This document shows, piece after piece, positions 1 through 6,926 of a stretch of DNA of 64,000 nt. The translations under genes were made by a program, and so were the position numbers. Origin of the DNA: Curtobacterium citreum (GTDB lineage Bacteria > Actinomycetota > Actinomycetes > Actinomycetales > Microbacteriaceae); assembly GCF_006715175.1 (NCBI RefSeq), contig NZ_VFMQ01000001.1, positions 3,038,001 through 3,102,000 on the forward strand, given 5' to 3'. Every line of letters starts with the position of its first letter. The stretch's first letter is position 1. The notes under the pieces are model-generated. The model had not been told where the DNA came from, ran no database searches, and worked only from the letters and a program-made list of their open reading frames with translations.

Positions 1-846
1 GTCGACGCTGACGAGGCCGAACGCACTGTTGCTTCAGCATCTCTTGATGCCCTACTGGGCGATGTCGAAAGCGCACGGGAAGCCTTGCGGGTCCTGCAGG
101 ATACTTCCAGCACGGTGGAGGCGAGATCGCAACAAGTCGTTGCAGAGGCGCAAGCCGCTACCGAAGCTCTCCAAGATGCTCTCCGTGAGCAGAAAGCAGC
201 CTCCGATTCCGAACGTGCCTCAGCCATGGAGGAGGTGCAGATACTTGCAGAGGCGCAGCGAGTGTCCATCAAGGCCGACGCAGAAAGCCAGGGTAAACAA
301 CTTCTGGCCGACGCGAAGGCGATTATCGACAAATTGACCGCCGACGAGGCGACAGCTAAGAAGCTGCTCGCTTTTGTTTCGGACGGTTCGGTCTCTGGCG
401 GTTACGGCACGTACGCGAAGTCTGAACTGAATGCGTACCGACTTTGGAATATATTAGGTGCGACTACCGCCCTGGCGGGCGTAGGCTACCTGATTTGGCA
501 CTTTCAAGATATCTCGGGTCTTGATATCTCAGTAACAATCACTCGAGCCGCACTTTCGATTCCGATTTTCGGATTCACAGCCTTCGCTTTCAAGCAGGCG
601 ACCCTCCGACACCGCAATTCCGTTGACGCCACTTACCGCGCTCTGGACCTACTAGCACTTCCGCCATTCACCGACGATATGCCGGAAGCTGAACGGTCCG
701 AACTGCGCATGATCATGGGGCAACGCATTTTCTCGAGAATCCCCGATCATGAGGAAAGACGACCAGAATCAGACGGAACAATTACGCCAGAGGCAATAAC
801 TTCGATCACAGCCCTACTGAAGACACTGCAGAACGTGGTCAAGTAG
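1..846 (+). CDS. Coiled-coil protein with two C-terminal membrane segments (N-terminus off the window)
   Basis: The frame is open from base 1, so the gene starts upstream of the window and 281 residues are visible. The first ~125 residues are rich in Ala, Glu, Gln and Asp, lack Pro, and look like a long coiled coil. After a Gly/Ser turn (SDGSVSGGYGTY) come two hydrophobic stretches (LGATTALAGVGYLIWHF and the AALSIPIFGFTAFAF region), which suggest a membrane hairpin, then a charged C-terminal tail. No enzyme motif is recognisable. GC is clearly below the chromosomal average. It is transcribed toward the tail-protein gene and ends at a strong hairpin. It could be element cargo (a superinfection or defence function) or a resident gene; this is undecided. 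Confidence 0.75.
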   Translation, partial: VDADEAERTVASASLDALLGDVESAREALRVLQDTSSTVEARSQQVVAEAQAATEALQDALREQKAASDSERASAMEEVQILAEAQRVSIKADAESQGKQLLADAKAIIDKLTADEATAKKLLAFVSDGSVSGGYGTYAKSELNAYRLWNILGATTALAGVGYLIWHFQDISGLDISVTITRAALSIPIFGFTAFAFKQATLRHRNSVDATYRALDLLALPPFTDDMPEAERSELRMIMGQRIFSRIPDHEERRPESDGTITPEAITSITALLKTLQNVVK

Positions 847-850
847 TGCG

Positions 851-892
851 CAGACCCCCCTCGAGCTCCCGAAGGAACCCGAGGGGGTCTGG
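851..892. terminator. Bidirectional hairpin terminator
   Basis: CAGACCCCCCTCG pairs with CGAGGGGGTCTG, with one extra C on the left arm, around a short loop. It lies between two convergent genes ending at 846 and 907, so it probably stops transcription from both sides. Confidence 0.8.
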
Positions 893-906
893 TCGTCCGC
901 GTGTCG

Positions 907-2289
907 TCACATGGGGCTGAGGAAGCGAACGAGCTGGTCAGCGATGAACGCGTGCGACATGTCCGTGGGGTGGATGCCGTCCGTGTAGTACGGATTCGCC
1001 GCGGCCCCGTTGGCGGCCGGCATGCGCGCGTTCAGATCGAGGACGCACACCGATGGGTCGGCCGCTGCGATCTCGTACTGAGCGGCGACGAACGCTGACC
1101 AGGCGTCGCCGGTGAAGGTACCGGTGCGGAGCCAGTACGGCATGAGCACGATCGACGGCGGCGTGGTGACGTTCGCCTTGCACGCGGCGATAATCTTCTG
1201 CAGGTTCTGCTTCGCCGTGGACGCTGACGCGTTCGCCGCGTAGTCGTTGATCGAGAGCGCGATGACGAACAAGCTCGGCTGGATCGCAGCGATCGGCTTC
1301 GGAGCGTCCAGGTTGGCGAAAAACGTGGTCGACTGCCCGTAGTAGCCGTTGCCGTACGTGTGCACGCCCTGGTTCTCGTCGCCGTCGTTGACATAGATGC
1401 CCGAGAAGTAAAAGCTCCCGGACGCCCCAGCAAGGGTGATCGTGTGACTGCCGGACGCCCCGAGGGTGACTCGAATGACCTTCCCGTCGGACACCCCGCT
1501 TCCGCCGAACGAGATCGTCTGCGGTGTCCCGCCGTCGACGGTGACGGTCGCGGTGGCCCCGTTGACCTGCACGCCGTGGATGTCGACGCTCGTGCCCTTG
1601 ACGGTGATCGTCCACGTGTCGGTCGACGCCTTCAGGATGTACGTGCGGCGGCTCAGGCCGAATCCAGTGTCCGTGTAGCTGGTACCGCCGCCCGGGTTCG
1701 CAGGAAGGTTCCCGGCGACCGTGGCCGGCTGACCGAACGAGTTCGCCATCTGCCACGGGTCGATCCAACCGACACCTCCGCCGCTCCCGAGCGCGGTGGT
1801 CGGGAAGTGACGACGAAGCAGCATCTGTGCCCGCTGCACCCAGCGCCGATCGCGAGTCGTCGCGCCTTGCCCCTCGGTGATGCTGTCACCGGGGCCGAAA
1901 CGGACGACCGCGGGAGCGTAATCGCGGTTCGCAAGTGCGAACCACCAGGACTGCAGAGCTCGGGCGCGCTGCTGCTGCAGGTACTCGAGGCTGTTGCCAG
2001 TCAGGGCGGGGATGCCGACGGCACCCGCTGCGCTGTAGACACCTGGGGACGCGTAGGTGAAAGCACCGCCCGGGTCCCCCTTCGCGCCTGGGACCCCCTG
2101 AGGTCCGACTTCCCCCTGACTGAGCGCTGGCAGCTTGTCTACAGCGTCGACACCGTTACCGATCTTGTAGGCAGTCGCCTTGCCGTCGGGACCGATCACC
2201 CCGACCGGCTCCCCGTTTTGCGGTACGACGCCAGCAGCGACGAAGTTCTCGAGGGTGTCTCGGCGGACCGCGATTCGCTGCGTCGCCAT
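907..2289 (-). CDS. Phage minor tail protein with collagen-like stretch and SGNH/GDSL hydrolase domain
   Basis: The 460-residue protein has three parts. An N-terminal particle-binding-like region ends in a short collagen-like run (GPQGVPGAKGDPGG, about residues 62-75). An SGNH hydrolase fold follows, with block I GDSITEG (Ser136), block III SINDY (Asn348) and block V DGIHP (Asp437, His440). A beta-rich insertion (about 200-320) may be a carbohydrate-binding module. Actinophage tail tips and fibres often carry such esterase domains, which deacetylate or deacylate surface glycans during adsorption; that role is inferred. Its ATG overlaps the stop of the upstream 44-residue gene (TGATG), so the two are translationally coupled. 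No other virion gene lies beside it in the window. Confidence 0.85.
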   Translation of the reverse strand: MATQRIAVRRDTLENFVAAGVVPQNGEPVGVIGPDGKATAYKIGNGVDAVDKLPALSQGEVGPQGVPGAKGDPGGAFTYASPGVYSAAGAVGIPALTGNSLEYLQQQRARALQSWWFALANRDYAPAVVRFGPGDSITEGQGATTRDRRWVQRAQMLLRRHFPTTALGSGGGVGWIDPWQMANSFGQPATVAGNLPANPGGGTSYTDTGFGLSRRTYILKASTDTWTITVKGTSVDIHGVQVNGATATVTVDGGTPQTISFGGSGVSDGKVIRVTLGASGSHTITLAGASGSFYFSGIYVNDGDENQGVHTYGNGYYGQSTTFFANLDAPKPIAAIQPSLFVIALSINDYAANASASTAKQNLQKIIAACKANVTTPPSIVLMPYWLRTGTFTGDAWSAFVAAQYEIAAADPSVCVLDLNARMPAANGAAANPYYTDGIHPTDMSHAFIADQLVRFLSPM

Positions 2290-2423
2290 CAGCGTTCACC
2301 CACTGCAGCATTGCCGCCGTCGAGCACGTCGGTGTGCTCAGTAAAAGCGTCTCCGCCGTCGATGAAAAGGAGTTCGGTCGATCCAGTCGGGGAGTTGTTC
2401 CCGACTGCGCCTGCAATGCCCAT
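2289..2423 (-). CDS. Small 44-residue protein coupled to the tail protein
   Basis: An ATG at 2423 follows a good Shine-Dalgarno (GGAAGGG), and the frame stops at 2289 in a TGATG overlap with the tail-protein start. The short acidic/Gly-rich product (starting MGIAGAVGNNSPTG) has no recognisable domain. Placement and coupling suggest a small virion or tail-assembly component, or simply a translational leader for the tail gene. Function is unknown. Confidence 0.6.
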   Translation of the reverse strand: MGIAGAVGNNSPTGSTELLFIDGGDAFTEHTDVLDGGNAAVGER

Positions 2424-2501
2424 GATTGCCCTTCCGTTTGATGCAACTAGGGCTCGGACTAGTCGCAAATGCTTACCGCAATTCTACCGCATAATGCACG
2501 A

Positions 2502-2533
2502 AAACGCCCTCTCCATGGGCAAAGAGGGCGTTT
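2502..2533 (-). terminator. Hairpin terminator downstream of the 232-residue gene
   Basis: A perfect 11-bp stem (AAACGCCCTCT with AGAGGGCGTTT) encloses a 10-base loop. On the minus strand it follows the gene ending at 2584, and its distal arm ends in a short T-run (GTTTTCGT). It separates that gene from the small/tail pair. Confidence 0.8.
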
Positions 2534-2583
2534 CGCTGTCGACCGACTGGAATCGACAAGGTGATTCTACCGCAGGATTTCTC

Positions 2584-3282
2584 CTATGTCTCCTTCTGAT
2601 CGGCGCTTAGTTCATTGCAGGCGAGGCGAAATCGACCCTTGCAGCGACTCTCCTCATGGACGTCCGTCAGGTGCTCGACGAGATGCACGTCGTGGAAACT
2701 ACCCGCAAGCAGAGAAGCAACATGTGCGTCGCTCTGGTCGAGGAACAGGTCAGTATCGAGCGCAGTCCACTGGCACCGAACTGTTCCATCGGGATCATCC
2801 CAAGTTCCCTGGCTGGCGAGTCCCTTCCCGACAACCGCCGCAATGCAGAGCGTTGCCTGGTACCCAGCTGGCACCAGCAGTCGCGCTAGGAACGCGTCTC
2901 GATACTCCTCCAGAAAGGACGCAATGTCGGCGAGATCGTGCACGATCCGGTACCCGCAGAAACAGGTTGGATAGGGTGCATTTTCCCGATCATGAAACAC
3001 CGACGGGGTCATCGAGTGCTCACGGTGGAAGCAGCGGGCCATCGGAGCGACCCCCACCCCGTCCTCGAACGGTGAGCCCGAAGAGTTCACCCCGTCGTAA
3101 TCACTAATGCCGAACACCCTGGTCTCGTTGTAAGCGATCGCTTCCACGCGCCAACCGAGAGCCGGCACATCGGCGCGGTAGAGGTCGCCAAATTTGAGGC
3201 CCCAAAGCGTTGGGTGGATGTCGCGGCCTGCAGGCCGACTCAGATCGACGGGCTCGGAGTTTGGCCCCACGTGAACCTTCAT
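2584..3282 (-). CDS. Conserved-looking hypothetical protein of the integrated element
   Basis: The 232-residue soluble protein starts at an ATG with a clear AGGAG ribosome-binding site. A cluster of Cys/His residues (MARCFHREHS, then PYPTCFCGYRIVHDL, about residues 82-115) could bind a metal. The rest is mixed alpha/beta without a motif I can name. GC is below the chromosomal average, as for its neighbours. It sits between two terminators, so it is probably a single-gene unit with its own promoter, which is more like cargo than part of the early operon. I do not recognise the family. Confidence 0.7.
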   Translation of the reverse strand: MKVHVGPNSEPVDLSRPAGRDIHPTLWGLKFGDLYRADVPALGWRVEAIAYNETRVFGISDYDGVNSSGSPFEDGVGVAPMARCFHREHSMTPSVFHDRENAPYPTCFCGYRIVHDLADIASFLEEYRDAFLARLLVPAGYQATLCIAAVVGKGLASQGTWDDPDGTVRCQWTALDTDLFLDQSDAHVASLLAGSFHDVHLVEHLTDVHEESRCKGRFRLACNELSADQKET

Positions 3283-3444
3283 TGTTACTCCTGTACTCAG
3301 AGTCGAAATCAGCCGCAGAGAGTGGATCGTTGCGGACTGTGCGTTTGGAAAAAAACGGGGGAGGTATAGCGGCGCTTACCTGTTGGGGCCGCCGTGGACC
3401 CCGGGGTGGGGGTGTACGGCCCCCTCTGTGTCGTGCGGGTGTCA

Positions 3445-3489
3445 GGTGTGAGGCGGCACCAACAGGTGCTGCTGGTGCCGCCTCACACC
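3445..3489 (-). terminator. Strong hairpin ending the early operon
   Basis: A perfect 17-bp stem (GGTGTGAGGCGGCACCA with TGGTGCCGCCTCACACC) and an 11-base loop lie just past the stop of the gene ending at 3500. There is no U-tract, so it may act as a GC-rich factor-assisted terminator. Confidence 0.75.
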
Positions 3490-3499
3490 CTTGCGTCCG

Positions 3500-4291
3500 C
3501 TACGTCAGCGTGAAGTGCTGCGCTTCCTCTTCAGCGGTGTGCTCGTCTTCGGGGTCCCACTCGACGGCCCGCATGCCCATGTCACCTTGCACGTAACGTG
3601 TTTCGATTGCTCGAGGTTCTGCAAGCGCTTCGAACTGCTCGAGGTCAGGAGCATGGAGCTCAGCACCAAGGTCGAGGACAGCGGACCAGCCTGCGTCGTA
3701 CGCATCCCACAGCTCACGTCGGTGCAGGCCAGCACCCAGCACGGTGAGGCCCACACGAGCACCCTTGGAGCCCACCTGCCGGCCCGTGAGCGATGCAGCC
3801 ACCACGAGCAGGTCAGCCAACGCGGTGAGCTCCACAGCAAGCGCCTGCCCCTCAGTCCACGCGTTCCGCACCTTGGCGGTAGCGCTGACCAGAGTTGCCG
3901 GGTCGGTGGAAGCGGGCACTGTGTGGTGGGCATCCGTGTACCGGGAGGCGGTGTCGTTGAAGCGAAGGCCCACCCCCTCGTAGTTCCCCTCCGCGGTCTG
4001 CGCGTACTCCACCCGCAGAAGCCGAATCAGCTCACCCCGCACGGCGTTCCGGACGACCGCCTGCTCAGGCGGGGTCGCCAGCTCCGCGTAGGACAGGGAT
4101 CGCAGCTCCGCCACACGGTCCATGGGCACGTCGGAAGCGACCGCCTGCTTGAGCAGTGCCAGAGACGCGTTCTCGAGGCTGTGGAACGCGCTGAGGCGGC
4201 CCTTGAGGCGTGTGTACTCGTCGGTGACGGTGCCGCCAGCGTCGATGATCCTGTCAACGTTGTCGAGGAAGTCCTCGTCAGTCATCGCCAT
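3500..4291 (-). CDS. Hypothetical element protein, mostly helical (263 residues)
   Basis: An ATG at 4291 is preceded by GGAAG at proper spacing, and the upstream gene stops 4 bases before it, so the two form one operon. The product is mostly helical and has an acidic C-terminus (EWDPEDEHTAEEEAQHF). It has no membrane segment, signal peptide or recognisable motif. Its place after the replication-organizer gene suggests an early-region function, but nothing in the sequence identifies one. Confidence 0.7.
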   Translation of the reverse strand: MAMTDEDFLDNVDRIIDAGGTVTDEYTRLKGRLSAFHSLENASLALLKQAVASDVPMDRVAELRSLSYAELATPPEQAVVRNAVRGELIRLLRVEYAQTAEGNYEGVGLRFNDTASRYTDAHHTVPASTDPATLVSATAKVRNAWTEGQALAVELTALADLLVVAASLTGRQVGSKGARVGLTVLGAGLHRRELWDAYDAGWSAVLDLGAELHAPDLEQFEALAEPRAIETRYVQGDMGMRAVEWDPEDEHTAEEEAQHFTLT

Positions 4292-4295
4292 GTGG

Positions 4296-4604
4296 TCACT
4301 TCCAGTTCTCGTTGTTGTTGGTGCCGCCAGCAGCGCGAATCAGCGCCGCATCATCGTTGAGGGCCATCGACCCACCAGCGGTGCTCTTCTCGACTGGGGC
4401 CGCGGTGCCGTCATCGCCGAGGAACGCCGGAGCCGGCTCCCCCACCTCGATGCGGCCACTCACGAGGCCCATCTGCAGCAAGTCCGCGAGCTCATTGCTG
4501 TTCAGCCCCTTCGTCATCCGCCGGACCAGCTGCTGCTGCTCGTCCGACTCGTTCTTCAGCAGGTCACGCAGGATCTGCTCCGCTTCGTTCTGTGCACTAC
4601 TCAT
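4296..4604 (-). CDS. Small acidic hypothetical protein (102 residues)
   Basis: The ATG at 4604 was chosen because AAGGAG lies 6 bases upstream; an in-frame start further upstream has no ribosome-binding site and would overlap the previous gene. The product (starting MSSAQNEAEQILRDLL) is Gln/Glu-rich and helical at the N-terminus, with a low-complexity tail ending NNNENWK. It may be a small element-encoded adaptor. It shares an operon with its neighbours, with gaps of 11 and 4 bases. No family recognised. Confidence 0.65.
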   Translation of the reverse strand: MSSAQNEAEQILRDLLKNESDEQQQLVRRMTKGLNSNELADLLQMGLVSGRIEVGEPAPAFLGDDGTAAPVEKSTAGGSMALNDDAALIRAAGGTNNNENWK

Positions 4605-4615
4605 GTGCTTCTCCT

Positions 4616-5245
4616 TCACGCCGCTTGGGCGCGGTAGTTGTTGTGTTCGTCGTCTTGCTTCGGGCACCACGGCACCGGGGAGTCCGCAGGGATCTCAGTC
4701 CCACAGACACGGCACGTCCGAGCACCCCAGGCAGCAGGGACGGAGGGTGCAGGGTCAGTGATCTCACCGGTTTCGTTGTCGACGAACCACTTCTCTTCTT
4801 CCCTGCCTGTCCTTCCTGTGTTGTCCTCCGGGACATGTCCCCGGGACATCCCCCGGGAACTTCCCCCGGGACCGTCCCCCGGGACATCAGAGAAGGAGAC
4901 GGGAGCGCCTGTCTTGGCAGCTCGCTGTCGCGCCTTCTTCTCCCGTTCACGCCGACGCGCGTTGTCCAGCACTTCGAGCTCGTGCCGGCTGGTCTGCGTC
5001 TGGGGGAAATCAGCGATCACCCACCCGTTGCCGTCTGCTGCCCAGAGGCCGGACGCCTCGAGCTTCTGCGCAGTGCTCGCGGACATGAACGGGACGAGCA
5101 ACAGCTCGTCGCTGAGGATCACCCCGTCAGTGCGGTTGGACACGGACCAGATGGTTGCGAACGCCCATCCGCGGAACTCGTCCGCGGTGAGTCGCAGAAC
5201 GCGTCGATCACTGAGGTAGCGCTCGGGGAACCGGGCATCAGTCAT
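4616..5245 (-). CDS. Replication organizer-like protein (phage O / replisome organizer type)
   Basis: The 209-residue protein starts at an ATG behind a strong GGAGGGG site. The N-terminal ~100 residues look like the winged-helix region of phage replication-organizer proteins (start MTDARFPERYL; later LLLVPFM and DGNGWVIADF). A basic stretch follows (RRREREKKARQRAAK, about 98-112), then a Gly/Ser-rich linker. The C-terminus has CRVCG followed by WCP, a possible zinc site. The linker DNA carries an iteron array (4823-4887), as expected if this protein binds an origin inside its own gene. The family assignment rests on context and general resemblance, so it is moderate. Confidence 0.55.
   Translation of the reverse strand: MTDARFPERYLSDRRVLRLTADEFRGWAFATIWSVSNRTDGVILSDELLLVPFMSASTAQKLEASGLWAADGNGWVIADFPQTQTSRHELEVLDNARRREREKKARQRAAKTGAPVSFSDVPGDGPGGSSRGMSRGHVPEDNTGRTGREEEKWFVDNETGEITDPAPSVPAAWGARTCRVCGTEIPADSPVPWCPKQDDEHNNYRAQAA
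4823..4887. repeat. Five 12-13 bp iterons (CCGGGA core), candidate replication origin
   Basis: The hexamer CCGGGA occurs at 4828, 4841, 4853, 4866 and 4879, spaced 13, 12, 13 and 13 bases, within a consensus close to GTCCCCCGGGACAT. The period is not a multiple of three, so the encoded linker is not repetitive and the repetition is at the DNA level. Each unit is also nearly palindromic. In many phages and plasmids such iterons in the initiator gene are the origin. Confidence 0.6.
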
Positions 5246-5279
5246 GCGCTCCCCTCCTTCCGTCTGCGCTGGATCTGGC

Positions 5280-5498
5280 TCAGGCTGCGTCCTGCACCGG
5301 GCGTCGGCCGTAGACGTTCGGCAGGTTGAGCCGCCTCCGGATGCGTAGGACGGTCATGCTGCAGACTCCGAGGTTCCGGGCGATCTCGTTGTCGGACTGC
5401 CCCCGCCAGACGCCGGCACGGACGTCACGTTCGCGCTGCTCGATCGAGAGCCGGTCACGTGCGGTGGTGTGCTTGCTGCGCACGTTCCAGGAGCCCAT
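5280..5498 (-). CDS. Small helix-turn-helix DNA-binding protein (72 residues)
   Basis: The product is basic and has a clear helix-turn-helix (QSDNEIARNLGVCSMTVLRI, about residues 34-53), like Hin/resolvase-type or phage Cox-like regulators. Its ATG overlaps the stop of the upstream gene (TGATG), which implies coupled translation. It is part of the early operon after the excisionase and probably regulates element genes. Confidence 0.7.
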   Translation of the reverse strand: MGSWNVRSKHTTARDRLSIEQRERDVRAGVWRGQSDNEIARNLGVCSMTVLRIRRRLNLPNVYGRRPVQDAA

Positions 5499-6061
5499 CA
5501 GCAGCTCGCCTCCCCCGCGTTGAGCTCGGCCGCGAGGCAGACGGCGCTGTTGTAGTTGGCCATCCAGGCAGTGACGAGCTCAGGAGCCAACGGTCGGTCG
5601 TCGTCAGACAAGACCCCGCTGACGGACCAGCGGCCGGCTTCGAGGTCGACGTTCACCTGGCAGTGCATGTTCTCCCACCACGCGAACGCGCTGTGGAACG
5701 GTTCCTCGTTCGGATCCGTCTCGTGGGTTCCGCCGTAGTTCATGCAGCCGACCCTGCTGCAAGCAACAGCGACAGTGGCGGGCACTAGAGTTGTTGCAGT
5801 ACCGTTCTTCACGATCTGTTCCTCCTGGTAGGGATTCCGGTCACTGCCCGCGTCGAGTTGCCGCTCGCCGTGGGCCTTCTTCTTGAACGCGTGCACGATG
5901 GCGCGCGTGTACTTGGCGACGAACGCCGGGTTGGGGTTGATGCGTCCGCTCTCGAGCATCTCGACCCATCGGCCCGACAGGTCGAACTGCGCCGCGACGT
6001 CCATGCGGGAGAGCCCGAAGCTCTCGCGCAACGTCTTCAGTGATGTGCCGGTCGCGCTCAC
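5498..6061 (-). CDS. XRE-type HTH protein with a C-terminal domain of unknown function
   Basis: A GTG start at 6061 overlaps the excisionase stop (GTGA). Residues ~5-60 form an XRE-like HTH (LRESFGLSRMDVAAQFDLSG). After a basic linker a second region begins near residue 84, with two Cys (CSRVGC), a Trp pair (FAWWENMHC) and a predicted alpha/beta fold. A strong AGGAGG lies 8 bases before an in-frame GTG at 5812, so the C-terminal ~104 residues could also be made separately. The HTH half is confident; the C-terminal half is unidentified. Confidence 0.65.
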   Translation of the reverse strand: MSATGTSLKTLRESFGLSRMDVAAQFDLSGRWVEMLESGRINPNPAFVAKYTRAIVHAFKKKAHGERQLDAGSDRNPYQEEQIVKNGTATTLVPATVAVACSRVGCMNYGGTHETDPNEEPFHSAFAWWENMHCQVNVDLEAGRWSVSGVLSDDDRPLAPELVTAWMANYNSAVCLAAELNAGEASC

Positions 6062-6261
6062 GACGCCTCCTGCAGATCGCCGGTCTGAGTGCGTGCGGAC
6101 GCATCAATCCATGCCTGCACATCCGCCTCTCGGTAGCGAATGGTCCGGGCGCTCAGCTGGCGGTACACCGGGCCTGTGCCGCGGTACCGCATCTGCGCGA
6201 GAGCAGGCTCAGTCACTCCCGCGATCTCGCCAACCTGCTTCGGGGTCAACAGTGATTCCAC
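6058..6261 (-). CDS. Excisionase-like MerR/AlpA-family HTH protein
   Basis: The 67-residue protein has a winged helix of the excisionase family: LLTPKQVGEIAGVTEPAL then RYREADVQAWIDA. Such proteins bend att-site DNA and direct the integrase toward excision; some also repress. It is the first gene of the early operon, divergent from the repressor and integrase, which is the usual position. Its stop overlaps the next start by four bases. Confidence 0.8.
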   Translation of the reverse strand: MESLLTPKQVGEIAGVTEPALAQMRYRGTGPVYRQLSARTIRYREADVQAWIDASARTQTGDLQEAS

Positions 6262-6383
6262 TTGTCAGCCTTTCTGTGCTGCTAGCCACGTTGTTGTGTG
6301 CTGGCTACACAGTACCGTGGTCACTGGCACAAGTCCACCATTGGGGGTCGTGAGCGTGTCGGAAACCTCGTTAGTGTGTTGCC
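6262..6383. promoter_or_regulatory. Divergent control region between excisionase and repressor
   Basis: This 122-base gap must hold both promoters and the repressor operators. An inverted repeat TAGCCA (6283-6288) / TGGCTA (6302-6307) with a 13-base spacer is visible, and TGTGT/ACACA lies partly within it. I could not assign -35/-10 boxes with confidence. Confidence 0.5.
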
Positions 6384-6926
6384 ATGACCGCTCGACCCAG
6401 CTCAGGCCTCGGAGACCGCCTTGCTCGCTACCGGAAGATGGCCGGGATGAGCGCTCAAGACCTCAGCGACAACTTGGGAGGGGAGCTGTCGAGGTCCGTC
6501 ATCGCCAACATCGAGTCCGGCCGCAAGACCGACATCACCGTCGATCAGATGCTCGCTATCGCGTGGGTACTGGACATCCCGCCGGTCGCACTCGCCCTGC
6601 CCCTACATGAGCCATTCCGACATGTGCAGATCGTCCGAGGCAAGAACGCCTATCACTCCACAACGGCGGCGCGACTAATCGACTGGTTTCTCGAACGCCC
6701 AGCCATGCTCGAGAAGCAGAAGCCGGCAAGTCCGGGGCGGGCACTCGTGCTCGCGACACTGAAGGCGTTGTCCCGCTACCAGAGCGAGCTGCGGCGGACT
6801 CGCCTCGATCGCGCGAAGGCTACGGATAGCGAGCGTGACGCGGAGAACGAGCGAGAGCTGGCCGCCAGTCGTCAAGATCTTCTGGACCTGGGAGTGGACG
6901 TGACCGAGTACGGGCCGTTTGACTGA
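6384..6926 (+). CDS. Phage-type transcriptional repressor (XRE HTH plus coiled coil)
   Basis: Residues ~9-70 form an XRE HTH (LARYRKMAGMSAQDLSDNL, then NIESGRKTDITVDQML). The C-terminal half is helical and highly charged and probably mediates dimerisation. There is no LexA/CI Ser-Lys protease motif, so release from repression would need another route than RecA-stimulated self-cleavage. The stop overlaps the integrase ATG (TGATG), so repressor and integrase are translationally coupled. It is the likely immunity repressor, controlling the 6262-6383 region. Confidence 0.75.
   Translation: MTARPSSGLGDRLARYRKMAGMSAQDLSDNLGGELSRSVIANIESGRKTDITVDQMLAIAWVLDIPPVALALPLHEPFRHVQIVRGKNAYHSTTAARLIDWFLERPAMLEKQKPASPGRALVLATLKALSRYQSELRRTRLDRAKATDSERDAENERELAASRQDLLDLGVDVTEYGPFD

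Noticed and set aside
3445..3489. Integron attC-like site
   Set aside because: The perfect stem lacks the bulges and conserved ends of attC, and no integron integrase is present; a terminator fits better.
4823..4887. Short CRISPR-like array
   Set aside because: Repeats of 12-13 bases with no spacers do not form a CRISPR array; no cas gene is present in the window.
6384..6926. Self-cleaving LexA/CI-type repressor
   Set aside because: No catalytic Ser-Lys pair or Ala-Gly cleavage site is visible in the C-terminal half.
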